NCBI RefSeq assembly: GCF_000577895.1
Contig: NZ_HG917868.1
Coordinates: 558,001-622,000 of the forward strand
Origin: Clostridium bornimense
Lineage (GTDB): Bacteria > Bacillota > Clostridia > Clostridiales > Clostridiaceae
Direction of reading: 5' to 3'
DNA: 64,000 nucleotides
Part shown: positions 10,209-20,468 of the stretch, one piece after another
How the letters are laid out: the number at the start of each line of letters is the position of its first letter
Position numbering within the stretch: the first letter of the stretch is position 1
Translations under genes and position numbers: made by a program
Notes under the pieces: model-generated
Database searches by the model: none
The model's input: only the letters and a program-made list of their open reading frames with translations
Told to the model about the DNA's origin: nothing

Positions 10209-13031
10209 ATGAAAGATAGGATAGTTATAAAAGGCGCGAAGGTACACAACTTAAAAAATGTATCTTTAGAGATACCTAGAGATAAATTAGTTGTGTTTAC
10301 AGGCTTGTCTGGATCAGGAAAGTCATCCCTTGCTTTTGATACATTATATGCTGAAGGTCAACGAAGATATGTAGAATCATTATCCTCTTATGCACGTCAA
10401 TTTTTAGGGCAAATGGATAAACCAGATGTAGAATATATTGAGGGTTTGTCACCGGCTATATCTATAGATCAAAAAACAACATCAAGAAATCCACGATCTA
10501 CAGTAGGTACTGTTACAGAGATCTATGATTATTTGAGATTGTTATATGCTAGAATAGGGGTTCCTCATTGTCCTAAATGTGGTAAGGAAATAAGTCAACA
10601 AACAGTGGATATGATGGTGGATAAAGTTATGTCATTGCCAGAAAGAACAAAAATACAGGTGTTGGCGCCACTTATTAGAGGAAGAAAAGGTGAACATGTC
10701 AAGGTATTAGAAAACATAAAGAAAAATGGTTTTGTAAGGGCTAGAATTGATGGTGAGGTATATGACCTTGAAGATGAAGAGATAAAGTTAGAAAAGACTA
10801 AAAAGCATAGTATAGAAGCAGTAGTAGATAGATTAGTAGTAAAGGAGGGAATAGAAGGTAGGTTAGCTGAATCTATAGAAACATCTCTGAAAATGGGTGA
10901 CGGATTAGTTATAATAGATATTATAGGAGAAGAAGAAGTATTATTCTCAGAAAAATTCGCTTGTCCTGAATGTAACATAAGTATTGAAGAAATAGCACCA
11001 AGATTATTTTCTTTTAACTCTCCTTTTGGAAAATGTGAAACTTGTGATGGACTTGGTACTCTTATGGAAATAGATGAAGATTTAGTTTTACCAGATAAAG
11101 AAAAATCTATTCTTCAAGGAGCTATAGCGCCTTGGGGTGAAGGAAGATTAAAAGAGGATTCTTGGAATTTTGCTATTCTTAAGTCTTTGTGTGAGAAGTA
11201 TAAGTTTTCATTAGATACTGCAATAAATGAATTACCTAGAGAAGTAATAGAAGTATTATTATATGGTACTAAAGGTGAGAGAATAGTAGTAAATTATAGA
11301 AAAGATGGAAGAGAAGTTAAATATAATTATATCTTTGAAGGGATTATAAATGAACTAAGACGAAGATATATGGAAACAGGATCAGATTTTATAAAAGAAG
11401 AAATAGAAAATTATATGAGTGACAATGCATGTCCGAAATGTAAAGGTGCAAGATTAAAACCTGAAGCATTAAGTGTGAAGGTTGATGGAAAAAACATAAA
11501 TGAGTTATGTTCATTATCTATAAAAGAGGAATTAGAATTTATAAATTCATTACACTTATCAGAGAAAAATAAAATAATAAGTGATCAAATAGTTAAAGAG
11601 ATTTCTGCTAGGTTAAAGTTTTTGATAGATGTAGGACTTGAGTATCTTTCATTAAGTAGAGAAGCAAGAACTTTATCAGGTGGGGAATCTCAAAGAATAC
11701 GTCTTGCAACACAAATTGGATCTGCATTAGTAGGAGTTTTATACATATTAGATGAACCTAGTATTGGATTACATCAAAGAGATAATGATAAATTAATTGC
11801 TACAATGAAAAATCTTAGAGACATAGGAAATACATTGGTAGTAGTAGAGCATGATGAAGATACTATAAGGGAAGCAGATTATATAGTAGATATAGGACCA
11901 AAAGCAGGAGAACATGGTGGTGAAATTATAGTAGCCGGAGATTTAGAAACAGTTAAAAACTGCAAGAAGTCTATAACAGGTCAATATTTAACAGGAGAAA
12001 AAAAGATAGAAGTACCGAAGGAAAGAAGAAAAGGAAATGGTAACTTTATTGAAGTAAAGAATGCCAAAGAGAATAATTTAAAGAATATTAGCATAAAGAT
12101 TCCATTGGGAGTATTTACTGCTGTTACTGGGGTATCAGGTTCAGGAAAATCAACATTGGTAAATGAGATTTTATATAAGGGTATACATAAAAAACTTACT
12201 AGGGCGAAAGAAAACCCAGGAAAGCATAAAGAAATTTTAGGTATTGAAAATATAGATAAAATAATAAATATTGATCAAAGCCCTATCGGTCGTACACCAA
12301 GATCAAATCCTGCTACTTATACTGGTGTATTTGATTATATAAGAGAACTTTATGCACAAACTACAGAAGCGAAGATGAAGGGATATAAACCAGGAAGATT
12401 TTCATTTAATGTTAAAGGTGGAAGATGTGAAGCTTGTCGTGGAGATGGAATAATAAAAATTGAGATGCAATTCTTATCAGATGTATATGTTCCATGTGAA
12501 GTGTGTAAAGGAAAAAGATATAATAGAGAAACTTTAGAAGTAAAATATAAGGGGAAAAATATTGATGAAGTATTAAATATGACAGTAGAAGAAGGGGTAG
12601 AGTTCTTTGAAAATATACCTAGAATAAAAAATAAGTTACAAACATTATTAGATGTTGGTCTAGGATATGTTAGATTAGGTCAACCATCAACTCAACTTTC
12701 TGGTGGTGAAGCTCAAAGGGTTAAGTTAGCTTATGAGTTATCTAGACGTGCAACAGGAAGAACATTATATATTCTAGATGAGCCAACTACTGGACTTCAT
12801 ACTGATGATGTAAAGAGACTTATTGAAATTCTTCAACGTCTAGTAGATGGCGGTAATAGTGTTGTTGTAATTGAACATAATCTAGATGTTATAAAGTCAG
12901 TAGATTATATAATTGACCTAGGACCAGAAGGCGGAGATAAGGGTGGAGAAATATTATGCAAAGGAACTCCAGAGGAGATAGCTAAGGTGAAAAATTCCTA
13001 TACAGGACAATACCTAAAAAAGATGTTATAA
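10209..13031 (+). CDS. uvrA: Excinuclease ABC subunit A
   Basis: DNA damage sensor ATPase of nucleotide excision repair, 940 aa, a normal length. It has two ABC modules: the first Walker [10 protein letters not shown] near residue 32, the second GVSGSGKST near residue 640. There are two signature motifs ([16 protein letters not shown]) and two ABC Walker B segments ([24 protein letters not shown]). Zinc-binding CxxC pairs include CPKCGKE, CPEC/CETC and CEAC/CEVC. The start ATG follows AAAAGGAG. The preceding LexA box predicts SOS induction. The next gene starts 30 bp downstream without an obvious terminator, so readthrough into the FHA-ftsW-pbp-uvrC-murB run is likely. Confidence 0.98.
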   Translation: MKDRIVIKGAKVHNLKNVSLEIPRDKLVVFTGLSGSGKSSLAFDTLYAEGQRRYVESLSSYARQFLGQMDKPDVEYIEGLSPAISIDQKTTSRNPRSTVGTVTEIYDYLRLLYARIGVPHCPKCGKEISQQTVDMMVDKVMSLPERTKIQVLAPLIRGRKGEHVKVLENIKKNGFVRARIDGEVYDLEDEEIKLEKTKKHSIEAVVDRLVVKEGIEGRLAESIETSLKMGDGLVIIDIIGEEEVLFSEKFACPECNISIEEIAPRLFSFNSPFGKCETCDGLGTLMEIDEDLVLPDKEKSILQGAIAPWGEGRLKEDSWNFAILKSLCEKYKFSLDTAINELPREVIEVLLYGTKGERIVVNYRKDGREVKYNYIFEGIINELRRRYMETGSDFIKEEIENYMSDNACPKCKGARLKPEALSVKVDGKNINELCSLSIKEELEFINSLHLSEKNKIISDQIVKEISARLKFLIDVGLEYLSLSREARTLSGGESQRIRLATQIGSALVGVLYILDEPSIGLHQRDNDKLIATMKNLRDIGNTLVVVEHDEDTIREADYIVDIGPKAGEHGGEIIVAGDLETVKNCKKSITGQYLTGEKKIEVPKERRKGNGNFIEVKNAKENNLKNISIKIPLGVFTAVTGVSGSGKSTLVNEILYKGIHKKLTRAKENPGKHKEILGIENIDKIINIDQSPIGRTPRSNPATYTGVFDYIRELYAQTTEAKMKGYKPGRFSFNVKGGRCEACRGDGIIKIEMQFLSDVYVPCEVCKGKRYNRETLEVKYKGKNIDEVLNMTVEEGVEFFENIPRIKNKLQTLLDVGLGYVRLGQPSTQLSGGEAQRVKLAYELSRRATGRTLYILDEPTTGLHTDDVKRLIEILQRLVDGGNSVVVIEHNLDVIKSVDYIIDLGPEGGDKGGEILCKGTPEEIAKVKNSYTGQYLKKML

Positions 13032-13061
13032 TGAATTAAAGTTCAGAAATTAGGTAGGACG

Positions 13062-13505
13062 GTGAACAACTTGGAATTAGTAAAGTTATCGTTAATTTTT
13101 AGGGTAGTAATAATTGTAGTTATATACTTTATAATTTTTTATGCAATAAAAGCAATAAATAAAGATATAAAAATAGCAGATAAGGTTGCAGATAAGAGAA
13201 ATAGAAGATTAGGACTTAGAGTTATAAACATAGGACCATATGAAAGATTAAGAAATAATCAAGTCATAATGATAACTGGCTTGATAACTATAGGTAGAAA
13301 AGAAGGAAATACAATAGTATTAAAAGACCCTTATATATCATCTCATCATGCAAGAATATATAAAGATGAAGCAGAGTATATCTTAGAGGATTTAGGTAGT
13401 ACAAATGGAACATACTTAAATGGAAATCCAATTGTCAATAGAGCATTTTTAGATGTTGGAGATATAATAAAATTAGGAGATTTTACCGTAAAGGTGGTAG
13501 AGTAA
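13062..13505 (+). CDS. Membrane-anchored FHA domain protein
   Basis: A 147-residue protein with one N-terminal transmembrane helix (about residues 8-30) and a cytoplasmic FHA domain (about 65-147). The FHA signatures are visible: TIGRKEGNTIVL, then SSHHARIY, then DLGSTNGTYLNG. FHA domains bind phosphothreonine, so this implies a Ser/Thr kinase client system, but no kinase or phosphatase gene is in the window. It is the first gene of a tight run with ftsW and the penicillin-binding protein, an arrangement resembling the actinobacterial FHA-rodA-pbpA cluster. It starts at GTG with TAGGTAGGA upstream and is followed by ftsW one base later. Confidence 0.85.
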   Translation: MNNLELVKLSLIFRVVIIVVIYFIIFYAIKAINKDIKIADKVADKRNRRLGLRVINIGPYERLRNNQVIMITGLITIGRKEGNTIVLKDPYISSHHARIYKDEAEYILEDLGSTNGTYLNGNPIVNRAFLDVGDIIKLGDFTVKVVE

Positions 13506-13506
13506 T

Positions 13507-14808
13507 TTGGGGAAAGTTTACAAGGAAGAAAAAAGGTTAGTTAGATTTACATACATACTTATAGCTATATGCTTTATTAATTTATCTTTTATAACTACAC
13601 CGATTAATACAGCGGCTTTAGTTATGGGAGCTATACTTATGGTACTTATAGGAACAATACATTTTATGCTTAGAAGATACTTTCCTAAAGGAGATAAATA
13701 TCTATATATATTAGCATGTATCCTTGCTACGATAGGTATAACTATGCTTTATAGATTAGATGTTGCAAAGGGAACGAATCTTGCAATTAAACAGATTGTA
13801 TGGTTTATAATTGGAGTTACTATATATGTTTTTGTTATAGTATTGATGCCAGAATTAGATAGACTTAAGAAATATCGTTATATATTTCTTATACTAACTC
13901 TTATATTCATGTCTATGGCTAAGATTTATAATACTCTTACAGGGAAATCAGAAGTTAATGGAGCATTAAACTGGGTATATATTGGTGGTTTTTCTTTTCA
14001 ACCGTCAGAGTTTGGTAAGATATTTTTAGTAATATATTTAGCATTAGCATTAAATAAAGAAAGTAGTAGCAAAGATGAGTATTTAGGTGGTATAAGTGAC
14101 TTTATGGAAAAAGTATTAGGACCATTTGGTAAGTATTACAGAATTGGCATAGAACCTATTTTTACAATAATGTTTTCATTAGGATTTATGGTGCTACAAA
14201 CAGATTTAGGAACAGCTCTAATGATTTTTGGGGTATCTATTACTATGCTATATATGGCTACAGGTAATTTTAAATATATGTTGGCTACTTTTGCTCTTGC
14301 ATCGGTGGGTGCCGTAGCTGCTTACTTTATGTTTGCTCATGTAAAAAGAAGAGTATTAATATGGAGGGATCCATGGCCTTATGTGTCAGGAGAAAGTTAT
14401 CAATTGGTTCAAGGGTTTTATGGTATGGCAGAAGGTGGAGTTATAGGAAAAGGATTAGGTTTAGGATATCCTAATAAAGTGCCAATGTGTGAATCAGATT
14501 TTATTTTCTCAGCTATTTCTGAAGAAATGGGAATATTAGTTGGATTTGCAATTATACTTATATATTTATTAATGTTCTATCGTTCTATGAGGGGAGCAAT
14601 AAATATAAGAGATAATGGTGCTAAGCTTTTAGATGTAGGTTTAAGTACAATGATAGCTATTCAATCATTAGTTATTGTTGGAGGTGTAACAGGAGCTATA
14701 CCACTTACAGGAATAACGTTACCATTTGTATCTTATGGAGGTACTTCAATTTTATCAGCATTTATAATTTTAGGTATTCTTCAAAAGATTTCAGAAGGAG
14801 AAAAATAA
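13507..14808 (+). CDS. FtsW/RodA/SpoVE-family peptidoglycan polymerase
   Basis: Polytopic SEDS-family glycosyltransferase of 433 aa that polymerises lipid II in elongation, division or sporulation. It has about ten transmembrane helices. Family motifs include WVYIGGFSFQPSEFGKI, the LQTDLGTALMIF segment with the essential Asp, and the C-terminal IPLTGITLPFVSYGG. It starts at TTG 13507, one base after the FHA stop, with AAGGTGG upstream, and is followed by the class B PBP one base later. This is the usual SEDS-bPBP pairing in which the two proteins form one synthase. Whether it serves elongation or another process cannot be told from sequence, so no symbol is given. Confidence 0.9.
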   Translation: MGKVYKEEKRLVRFTYILIAICFINLSFITTPINTAALVMGAILMVLIGTIHFMLRRYFPKGDKYLYILACILATIGITMLYRLDVAKGTNLAIKQIVWFIIGVTIYVFVIVLMPELDRLKKYRYIFLILTLIFMSMAKIYNTLTGKSEVNGALNWVYIGGFSFQPSEFGKIFLVIYLALALNKESSSKDEYLGGISDFMEKVLGPFGKYYRIGIEPIFTIMFSLGFMVLQTDLGTALMIFGVSITMLYMATGNFKYMLATFALASVGAVAAYFMFAHVKRRVLIWRDPWPYVSGESYQLVQGFYGMAEGGVIGKGLGLGYPNKVPMCESDFIFSAISEEMGILVGFAIILIYLLMFYRSMRGAINIRDNGAKLLDVGLSTMIAIQSLVIVGGVTGAIPLTGITLPFVSYGGTSILSAFIILGILQKISEGEK

Positions 14809-14809
14809 T

Positions 14810-16306
14810 ATGAAGGTTAGAAAGAAGAAAAAAAATAAAAATTTAAATAGTAATATAAAGCATATATTAATAGTTGTATTATTATTATTTTCAGCGTTAT
14901 GTACATACATTGGATATTTTGAAATCTTTGTGGCGCCTGATATAATTGACAATGATGATAACGGGAGAAAATATATAAGAGAAAATGAAATATTAAGAGG
15001 AAACTTTTATGATAGAAATGGAAGACAATTAACTACTATGGAAAGAGTAGATGGTAATACTCAAGAAAGAACATATGTAGATGGAGATTTGTTTTGTCAT
15101 GTTTTGGGATATTATAATACAAAGTATGGAACAGCCTCAGCAGAAAAAATTTACAACAAATATTTAACTAAAAACAATTCATTAAGTCTTACGGAATTGA
15201 TAAAAAATGGATTTGAAGAAGTGCCTAAGGTAGGAAATGATGTCACATTGACTTTAGATTATGATATACAAGCAGCAGCTTATGATGCTATGGATGGTTT
15301 TAAAGGTGCAGCGGTAGTATTAGATGCAGAAACAGGAGCAATTCTTGCAGCAGTATCAAGACCAACATTTAATGCTAATAATCTTGAAGAAGATTGGGTA
15401 GAATTAAATACAGATACTGATAATAACCCATTATATAATAGAGCATTTAATGGATTATATCCACCAGGATCGACATTTAAGGTAATTACAGCATTATCAG
15501 CCTTAGAAAATGTACCAGGAATAGAAGATGAAACATTTAAAGACAATGGTATATTAACTTTTGATAAAAAAGATGAAGATGGAAATATAATTGAGCGTAA
15601 TGCTGATGAATATACACTATCAAATTATAATAATATTGCTCATGGAACACTAGATTTAAAAGGAGCACTTACAGTTTCTTCAAATGTTGTATTTGGTCAA
15701 GTTGCTATAGAAGTAGGTAGTTCAAAGTTAAAAGAGACTGCAGAAAAATTTTATTTCAATCAAGATTTACCGGTACAAGGTCTTTATACTAATGAAGTTG
15801 TATCTAAGTTTCCGGGATATGGCAGCGATGGTGAGTTAGCTCAAGGCGGTATTGGTCAGGCACAAGATTCAGCTACTCCGTTACAAATGGCTGCAGTGGC
15901 ACAGGCTATAGCTAATGATGGAGAGATGATGAAACCTCATACATTATTAAAGATAGAAGATGCATCAGGAAATGTTGTAGAAGAAGAACCAATAGAATCA
16001 TTAGGAAAAGTAGGTGAACTTTCTAGTATAGAAACATTACAAGAATATATGCTTAATGTTGTAGAAGGTACTAAGGGAACAGGTAAAAATGCTAAGGTTT
16101 CAGGGATAAAAGTAGCAGGTAAGACTGGTACAGCGGATCATGAGAAAAATGGAACAGCAGGAATTGCTCACTCATGGTTTATAGGTTTTGCACCATATGA
16201 TAAGCCTAAGTATGCTATATCTGTAATTTTAGAGGAAAATCAAAGTAAGACTATAAATGCAGCAAAAGTAGCAGGAGATATATTAAAAGTCGCTACCAAA
16301 AAGTAG
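14810..16306 (+). CDS. Class B penicillin-binding protein (PbpA/FtsI-type transpeptidase)
   Basis: Peptidoglycan D,D-transpeptidase of 498 aa, with a cytoplasmic Lys-rich tail, one transmembrane anchor (about residues 20-40) and an extracellular catalytic domain. The three penicillin-binding motifs are present: S221-T-F-K224 in PPGSTFKVITALSAL, S290-S-N292, and K438-T-G in AGKTGTADHEKNG. The short N-terminal dimerisation module resembles mycobacterial PbpA rather than long PBP2. It is translationally tight with the upstream FtsW/RodA gene, its likely polymerase partner, and 8 bp before uvrC. Confidence 0.92.
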   Translation: MKVRKKKKNKNLNSNIKHILIVVLLLFSALCTYIGYFEIFVAPDIIDNDDNGRKYIRENEILRGNFYDRNGRQLTTMERVDGNTQERTYVDGDLFCHVLGYYNTKYGTASAEKIYNKYLTKNNSLSLTELIKNGFEEVPKVGNDVTLTLDYDIQAAAYDAMDGFKGAAVVLDAETGAILAAVSRPTFNANNLEEDWVELNTDTDNNPLYNRAFNGLYPPGSTFKVITALSALENVPGIEDETFKDNGILTFDKKDEDGNIIERNADEYTLSNYNNIAHGTLDLKGALTVSSNVVFGQVAIEVGSSKLKETAEKFYFNQDLPVQGLYTNEVVSKFPGYGSDGELAQGGIGQAQDSATPLQMAAVAQAIANDGEMMKPHTLLKIEDASGNVVEEEPIESLGKVGELSSIETLQEYMLNVVEGTKGTGKNAKVSGIKVAGKTGTADHEKNGTAGIAHSWFIGFAPYDKPKYAISVILEENQSKTINAAKVAGDILKVATKK

Positions 16307-16314
16307 GAGGAAAT

Positions 16315-18186
16315 ATGTTTGATTTAGCTCATCAATTAAAGATACTGCCTAATAAACCAGGAGTTTATTTAATGAAAAATTCTTTAGGAGAAATTATTTA
16401 TGTAGGTAAAGCTAAGATACTAAAGAATAGAGTTAGACAATATTTTCAAAACTCTAAAAATCATTCTGAGAAAGTAAAGAAGATGGTTTCTAATATAGAA
16501 GAATTTGAGTATATTGTTACAGACTCAGAATTTGAAGCATTAATTTTAGAATGTAATTTAATTAAAAAATATAGTCCTAGATATAATATAAAACTTAAAG
16601 ATGACAAACATTATCCTATGATAAAAGTAACTCTACAAGAGGATTTTCCGCGAGTTTTTGTAACTAGAAATATTATAAAAGATGGGTCAAAGTATTTTGG
16701 ACCATATACTGATTCTAGTGCTGTTTACGAAACAGTAGATACTATAAAAAATCTATTCCCTATTAGGGAATGTAGACTTAGAATAAAAGAAAACGAGGTA
16801 GGGATAAGACCTTGCCTCGATTATTATATAAAGAAATGTAATGCACCATGTGCTGGAAAAGTGACAAAAGAAGAATATAGAACAATGATAAATGATGTAA
16901 TAGATATATTATCAGGAAAAGATATAGCTCTTATAAAAGAGTTAAAAGAAGATATGATTAAAGCATCGGAAAACTTAGAGTTTGAAAAAGCAGCTATGTA
17001 TAGAGATAAAGTAATGAGCTTTGAGAAAATTATATCTAAACAAAAAATGATAACAGGAAGATTTGAAGATGAAGATTTTATTTCTTTAGCTAAAGATGAA
17101 AAAGATGCTCTTATTCAAATCTTTTTTATGCGACAAGGGAAAATTAATGGAAGAGAACATTTTATAATTGAAGATGGTGCCACAGAAGAAAACTCTGTTT
17201 TAATTGGAGAGTTTATAAAAGGTTTTTATGGTAACACAGCATTTATACCAAAAACAATTTATGTAGATAGTGTTGAAGATCAAGAATTACTAGAAGAATT
17301 GTTAACGGCGAGAAGAGAATCTAAAGTATGGATAAAGATACCTCAAAAAGGAGATAAAAAGAAAACTCTAGATTTAGTAGAAAATAATGCTGTTGTAACT
17401 CTTAGAGATTTTAAAGATAAAATAATAAAAGATAAGGAGCGAGGGGAAGAGGCACTTAGAACTTTAGCAGAGGTTTTATCTTTAGAAGATATACCGAGAA
17501 GAATCGAGGCTTATGATATATCAAATATTCAAGGGGTAGATTCTGTTGGTGCTATGGTTGTTTTTGAAAAGGGAAAAGCTAAAAATTCTGATTATAGAAG
17601 GTTTAAAATAAAAACCGTTATTGGAGCTAATGATTATGAATCCATGAGAGAAGTGCTTAGAAGAAGATTCAAAAGGGGATTAGAAGAATTAGAAAAGTTA
17701 TCTTCATTAGAGGTGGAATTTGATAAAACAAAATTTACAGTATTTCCGGACTTAATACTAATGGATGGAGGTAAGGGGCACGTATCGGTAGCTAAAGATG
17801 TTTTAAGAGAGTTTAATTTAGATATACCTGTAGCAGGGATGGTTAAAGATAATAAGCATACTGCAAGGGGACTGATTTATGAGAATGAAGAGATTTCTTT
17901 TAAAGCCACGTCGCCGGCTATGGGATTAATAAGAAAGATAAGTGATGAAGTTCATAGATTTGCTATAACTTATCATAGAAGTTTAAGAGATAAGAGAAGC
18001 TTAAAGTCTGTATTAGATAATGTACCCAATATAGGGGAAAGAAGAAGAAAAAATCTACTTATTAAATTTGGATCAATAGAAAATATAAAAAAATCTAGCT
18101 ATGATGAAATTTTGTCTACACCATCTATGGATAAAAAAAGTACAAAAAGCTTAATGGAGTATTTAAGTATAGATAAAAAGGAGTGA
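16315..18186 (+). CDS. uvrC: Excinuclease ABC subunit C
   Basis: Dual-incision nuclease of nucleotide excision repair, 623 aa. The N-terminal GIY-YIG nuclease is visible (PNKPGVYLMKN, then IIYVGKAKILKNRVRQYF). A Cys cluster (CRLR, CLDYYIKKCNAPCAGKV), a UVR domain around residue 210 (LEFEKAAMYRD), an RNase H-like EndoV domain (AYDISNIQGVDSVGAMVVFE; DLILMDGGKGHV) and C-terminal helix-hairpin-helix motifs (LDNVPNIGERRRKNLL) follow. It is preceded by TAGGAGGAAAT. It completes the UvrABC set within about 10 kb, with three wall-synthesis genes between uvrA and uvrC. Confidence 0.97.
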   Translation: MFDLAHQLKILPNKPGVYLMKNSLGEIIYVGKAKILKNRVRQYFQNSKNHSEKVKKMVSNIEEFEYIVTDSEFEALILECNLIKKYSPRYNIKLKDDKHYPMIKVTLQEDFPRVFVTRNIIKDGSKYFGPYTDSSAVYETVDTIKNLFPIRECRLRIKENEVGIRPCLDYYIKKCNAPCAGKVTKEEYRTMINDVIDILSGKDIALIKELKEDMIKASENLEFEKAAMYRDKVMSFEKIISKQKMITGRFEDEDFISLAKDEKDALIQIFFMRQGKINGREHFIIEDGATEENSVLIGEFIKGFYGNTAFIPKTIYVDSVEDQELLEELLTARRESKVWIKIPQKGDKKKTLDLVENNAVVTLRDFKDKIIKDKERGEEALRTLAEVLSLEDIPRRIEAYDISNIQGVDSVGAMVVFEKGKAKNSDYRRFKIKTVIGANDYESMREVLRRRFKRGLEELEKLSSLEVEFDKTKFTVFPDLILMDGGKGHVSVAKDVLREFNLDIPVAGMVKDNKHTARGLIYENEEISFKATSPAMGLIRKISDEVHRFAITYHRSLRDKRSLKSVLDNVPNIGERRRKNLLIKFGSIENIKKSSYDEILSTPSMDKKSTKSLMEYLSIDKKE

Positions 18187-18190
18187 TCTT

Positions 18191-18916
18191 ATGAGAAAAT
18201 ATCCTGTAGATTTACATACTCATACAATAATAAGTGGTCATGCGTATTCAACTTTACTAGAAAATATAGAAGCATGTGAGGAAAAAGGAATAGAAGTTTA
18301 TGGGGTATCAGATCATGCACCAGCAATGCCGGGTGGAGCGCCATTATTTTATTTTGGGAATTTAAAGGTAATACCAAGAATAATAAAAGGTGTAACGGTA
18401 TTAAAAGGGGCAGAAGGGAATATAATTGATTATAATGGAAATATAGATTTACCTACTAGAGTTCAAAAATCTATTGATTATATGATTATTTCTTTTCATG
18501 ATGTATGTATATCTCCTGGTACTATAGAAGAGAATACTACAGCTGTTATCAAAGCTATGGATAATCCTTATGTAACTATATTGGGACATTGTGGTAATCC
18601 TGTTTTTCCATTAAATTATGAAGAGGTAGTAAAAAAGGCTAAAGAAAAGGATATAATTATAGAAATAAACAATTCGTCTCTTGGAGGATCTAGAGTAGGA
18701 AGTTTAAATAATTGTACAAAGGTAGCTGAACTATGTAAAAAATATGAAACGAAGATAATATTGGGATCAGATTCGCATTTTTGCACTACAATAGGTGAGT
18801 TTGAAAAATGTGAAGAGATATTAAAAGAAGTATTAATTCCAGAAGAATTAATTATGAATACTTATGATAAGATAATAAATCATTTGAAAAATAAAGGGAA
18901 ATTGCATGATTTATAA
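18191..18916 (+). CDS. PHP-domain phosphoesterase (YcdX-like)
   Basis: Predicted metal-dependent phosphatase of 241 aa. The PHP signature begins the protein (DLHTHTIISGHAYST, with HxH as metal ligands), followed by VSDHAPAMPGG, ILGHCGNP and the terminal GSDSHFC. It is close in layout to E. coli YcdX. The physiological substrate is unknown. It starts 4 bp after uvrC behind AAAAGGAGTG and is presumably cotranscribed with it and murB. Confidence 0.85.
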   Translation: MRKYPVDLHTHTIISGHAYSTLLENIEACEEKGIEVYGVSDHAPAMPGGAPLFYFGNLKVIPRIIKGVTVLKGAEGNIIDYNGNIDLPTRVQKSIDYMIISFHDVCISPGTIEENTTAVIKAMDNPYVTILGHCGNPVFPLNYEEVVKKAKEKDIIIEINNSSLGGSRVGSLNNCTKVAELCKKYETKIILGSDSHFCTTIGEFEKCEEILKEVLIPEELIMNTYDKIINHLKNKGKLHDL

Positions 18917-18965
18917 AATTACAGTATACTAAGTTTATTGTTATCATATATGTTGAGGTGTTAAA

Positions 18966-19883
18966 ATGAATCATTATTTGGACTTTGCAAAGGAGCTAAA
19001 TTTAATTTTAAGTGAAGAAGATATTAAATTAGATGAACCGATGAAGAAGCATACTTCATTTAGGGTAGGAGGACCAGCAGATATATTTGTAACTCCTAAA
19101 AATGTTGATGAATTAGTAAAAGTAATTAGAAGTTGTAAGGAGAGAAAGGTACCATATTTCATAATAGGGTTTGGATCTAATCTTCTTGTAAAAGACGGTG
19201 GAATAAGAGGCGTTGTTATTAAGTTAAGCAAGTTTAGTAATATTGATATAAAGGATAATGTAATTAAAGTACAATGTGGAGCATCTTTAGCTAAAACTGC
19301 TAGAGAAGCATTAAAATATTCTTTATCAGGATTAGAATTTGCATGTGGTATTCCAGGTACTGTTGGTGGAGCAGTAGCTATGAATGCAGGTGCTTACGGT
19401 GGAGAAATGAAGGATGTTTTATGCAATGTTACTATCTTAGACCATGATGGGAATATAAAAATACTATCTCATGATGAATTAGAATTAGGATATAGAACAT
19501 CTGCAGTATTAAAAAATCAGTATCTAGCTTTAGAATGCGAAATGAATCTTAAAAACGGAGAATATGATGAAATTAAGAAAACTATAGATGATTTAATGGG
19601 AAGAAGAGCAGAAAAACAACCATTAGAATATCCTTCAGCAGGAAGTACTTTTAAAAGACCAGTAGGGTATTTTGCAGGAAAACTTATAGAAGATAGTAAC
19701 TTAAAAGGAAAAACTATTGGTGGAGCAGCAGTATCAGAAAAACATTCTGGATTTATAATAAATAAAAGTCAAGCTACAGCGAAAGACATTTTAGATTTAA
19801 TTAGTCATGTACAAAAAATTGTTAAAGATGAATTTGATGTTACTCTTGAAACCGAAGTAAGAATAATAGGTGAAGAAATTTAA
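18966..19883 (+). CDS. murB: UDP-N-acetylenolpyruvoylglucosamine reductase
   Basis: FAD-dependent reductase that makes UDP-MurNAc in the cytoplasm. At 305 aa it is the short (type II) form. The FAD_binding_4 domain shows MKKHTSFRVGGPADIFV, FGSNLLVKDGG and GIPGTVGGAVAMNAGAYGGE. The C-terminal domain carries the catalytic Ser in YPSAGSTFKRP and ends with the Glu-containing LETEVRIIG. It begins behind TTGAGGTG, 49 bp after the PHP gene, as the last gene of the repair/cell-wall run. Confidence 0.96.
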   Translation: MNHYLDFAKELNLILSEEDIKLDEPMKKHTSFRVGGPADIFVTPKNVDELVKVIRSCKERKVPYFIIGFGSNLLVKDGGIRGVVIKLSKFSNIDIKDNVIKVQCGASLAKTAREALKYSLSGLEFACGIPGTVGGAVAMNAGAYGGEMKDVLCNVTILDHDGNIKILSHDELELGYRTSAVLKNQYLALECEMNLKNGEYDEIKKTIDDLMGRRAEKQPLEYPSAGSTFKRPVGYFAGKLIEDSNLKGKTIGGAAVSEKHSGFIINKSQATAKDILDLISHVQKIVKDEFDVTLETEVRIIGEEI

Positions 19884-19890
19884 AGAAATA

Positions 19891-19923
19891 AAGGGGTTCA
19901 CTTTAGGGTGAAGCTCTTTTTTT
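19891..19923 (+). terminator. Terminator after murB
   Basis: AGGGGTTCAC pairs with GTGAAGCTCT (one mismatch, one G-U) and is followed by seven T. Confidence 0.75.
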
Positions 19924-20046
19924 GATGGTTAATGATTAAGAATGCCTATCCTCGGAAAGTAGTTTTCTTGTTATTGAGTATGGACAATGAAGGAGTGCAT
20001 TATAATGTATATAAATAGTGAAAATTTCTTACTTCCGATAATATGA

Positions 20047-20052
20047 TATAAT
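20047..20052 (+). promoter_or_regulatory. Extended -10 promoter of the nucleotidyltransferase/HEPN pair
   Basis: TGATATAAT is an extended -10 element (TGnTATAAT). The -35 is poor. Confidence 0.5.
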
Positions 20053-20098
20053 TAAATCTAAAATAGTTTATAATAAGTAAATGGGTAGGAATATAGAT

Positions 20099-20467
20099 AT
20101 GATAAAAGAAATAAAAAAAGATGTTAGCTACAAGTTAGAAGATGAAGTGAAATCAGAAATAACTAAAGTAAAGAATACTATTTTAGATGACTTTAATGAT
20201 GCTTATATATATATATTTGGTTCTATAGCAAAGGGATGTTATTCGAAAGTCAGTGATATAGATATATTAGTATTAATAAGTATAGATAAATCAGTAAAAG
20301 AAATTAGGCAAATTAGACACACTTTAGAAGATAAGATAGAAAAGTTAATATTAGATAGAGAAGTTGATTTGAAGATTTATGATAAAGATAGATTTTATCA
20401 GTTATCAACGAAACCATCATTTGAAAGTGAAATATTAGATGATTTAATTGATATAAGGATGTGGTAA
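20099..20467 (+). CDS. MNT-type nucleotidyltransferase domain protein
   Basis: A 122-residue minimal nucleotidyltransferase. The polymerase-beta signature is present: G41-S42 in IFGSIAKG, then SDIDILV with metal-binding D53 and D55, and a third acidic residue in EVDLKIYD. Together with the following HEPN gene it forms a classic MNT/HEPN pair. Such pairs include MntA-HepT toxin-antitoxin modules, in which the transferase AMPylates and silences the HEPN protein. I chose ATG 20099 because GGGTAGGA lies 8 bp before it; ATG 20081 has no ribosome binding site. Confidence 0.75.
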   Translation: MIKEIKKDVSYKLEDEVKSEITKVKNTILDDFNDAYIYIFGSIAKGCYSKVSDIDILVLISIDKSVKEIRQIRHTLEDKIEKLILDREVDLKIYDKDRFYQLSTKPSFESEILDDLIDIRMW

Positions 20468-20468
20468 A

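Noticed and set aside
20005-20046. A 13-codon ORF (MYINSENFLLPII) behind AAGGAG, upstream of the nucleotidyltransferase gene
   Set aside because: Too short to judge and ends just before the extended -10; could be a remnant or chance, no supporting context.
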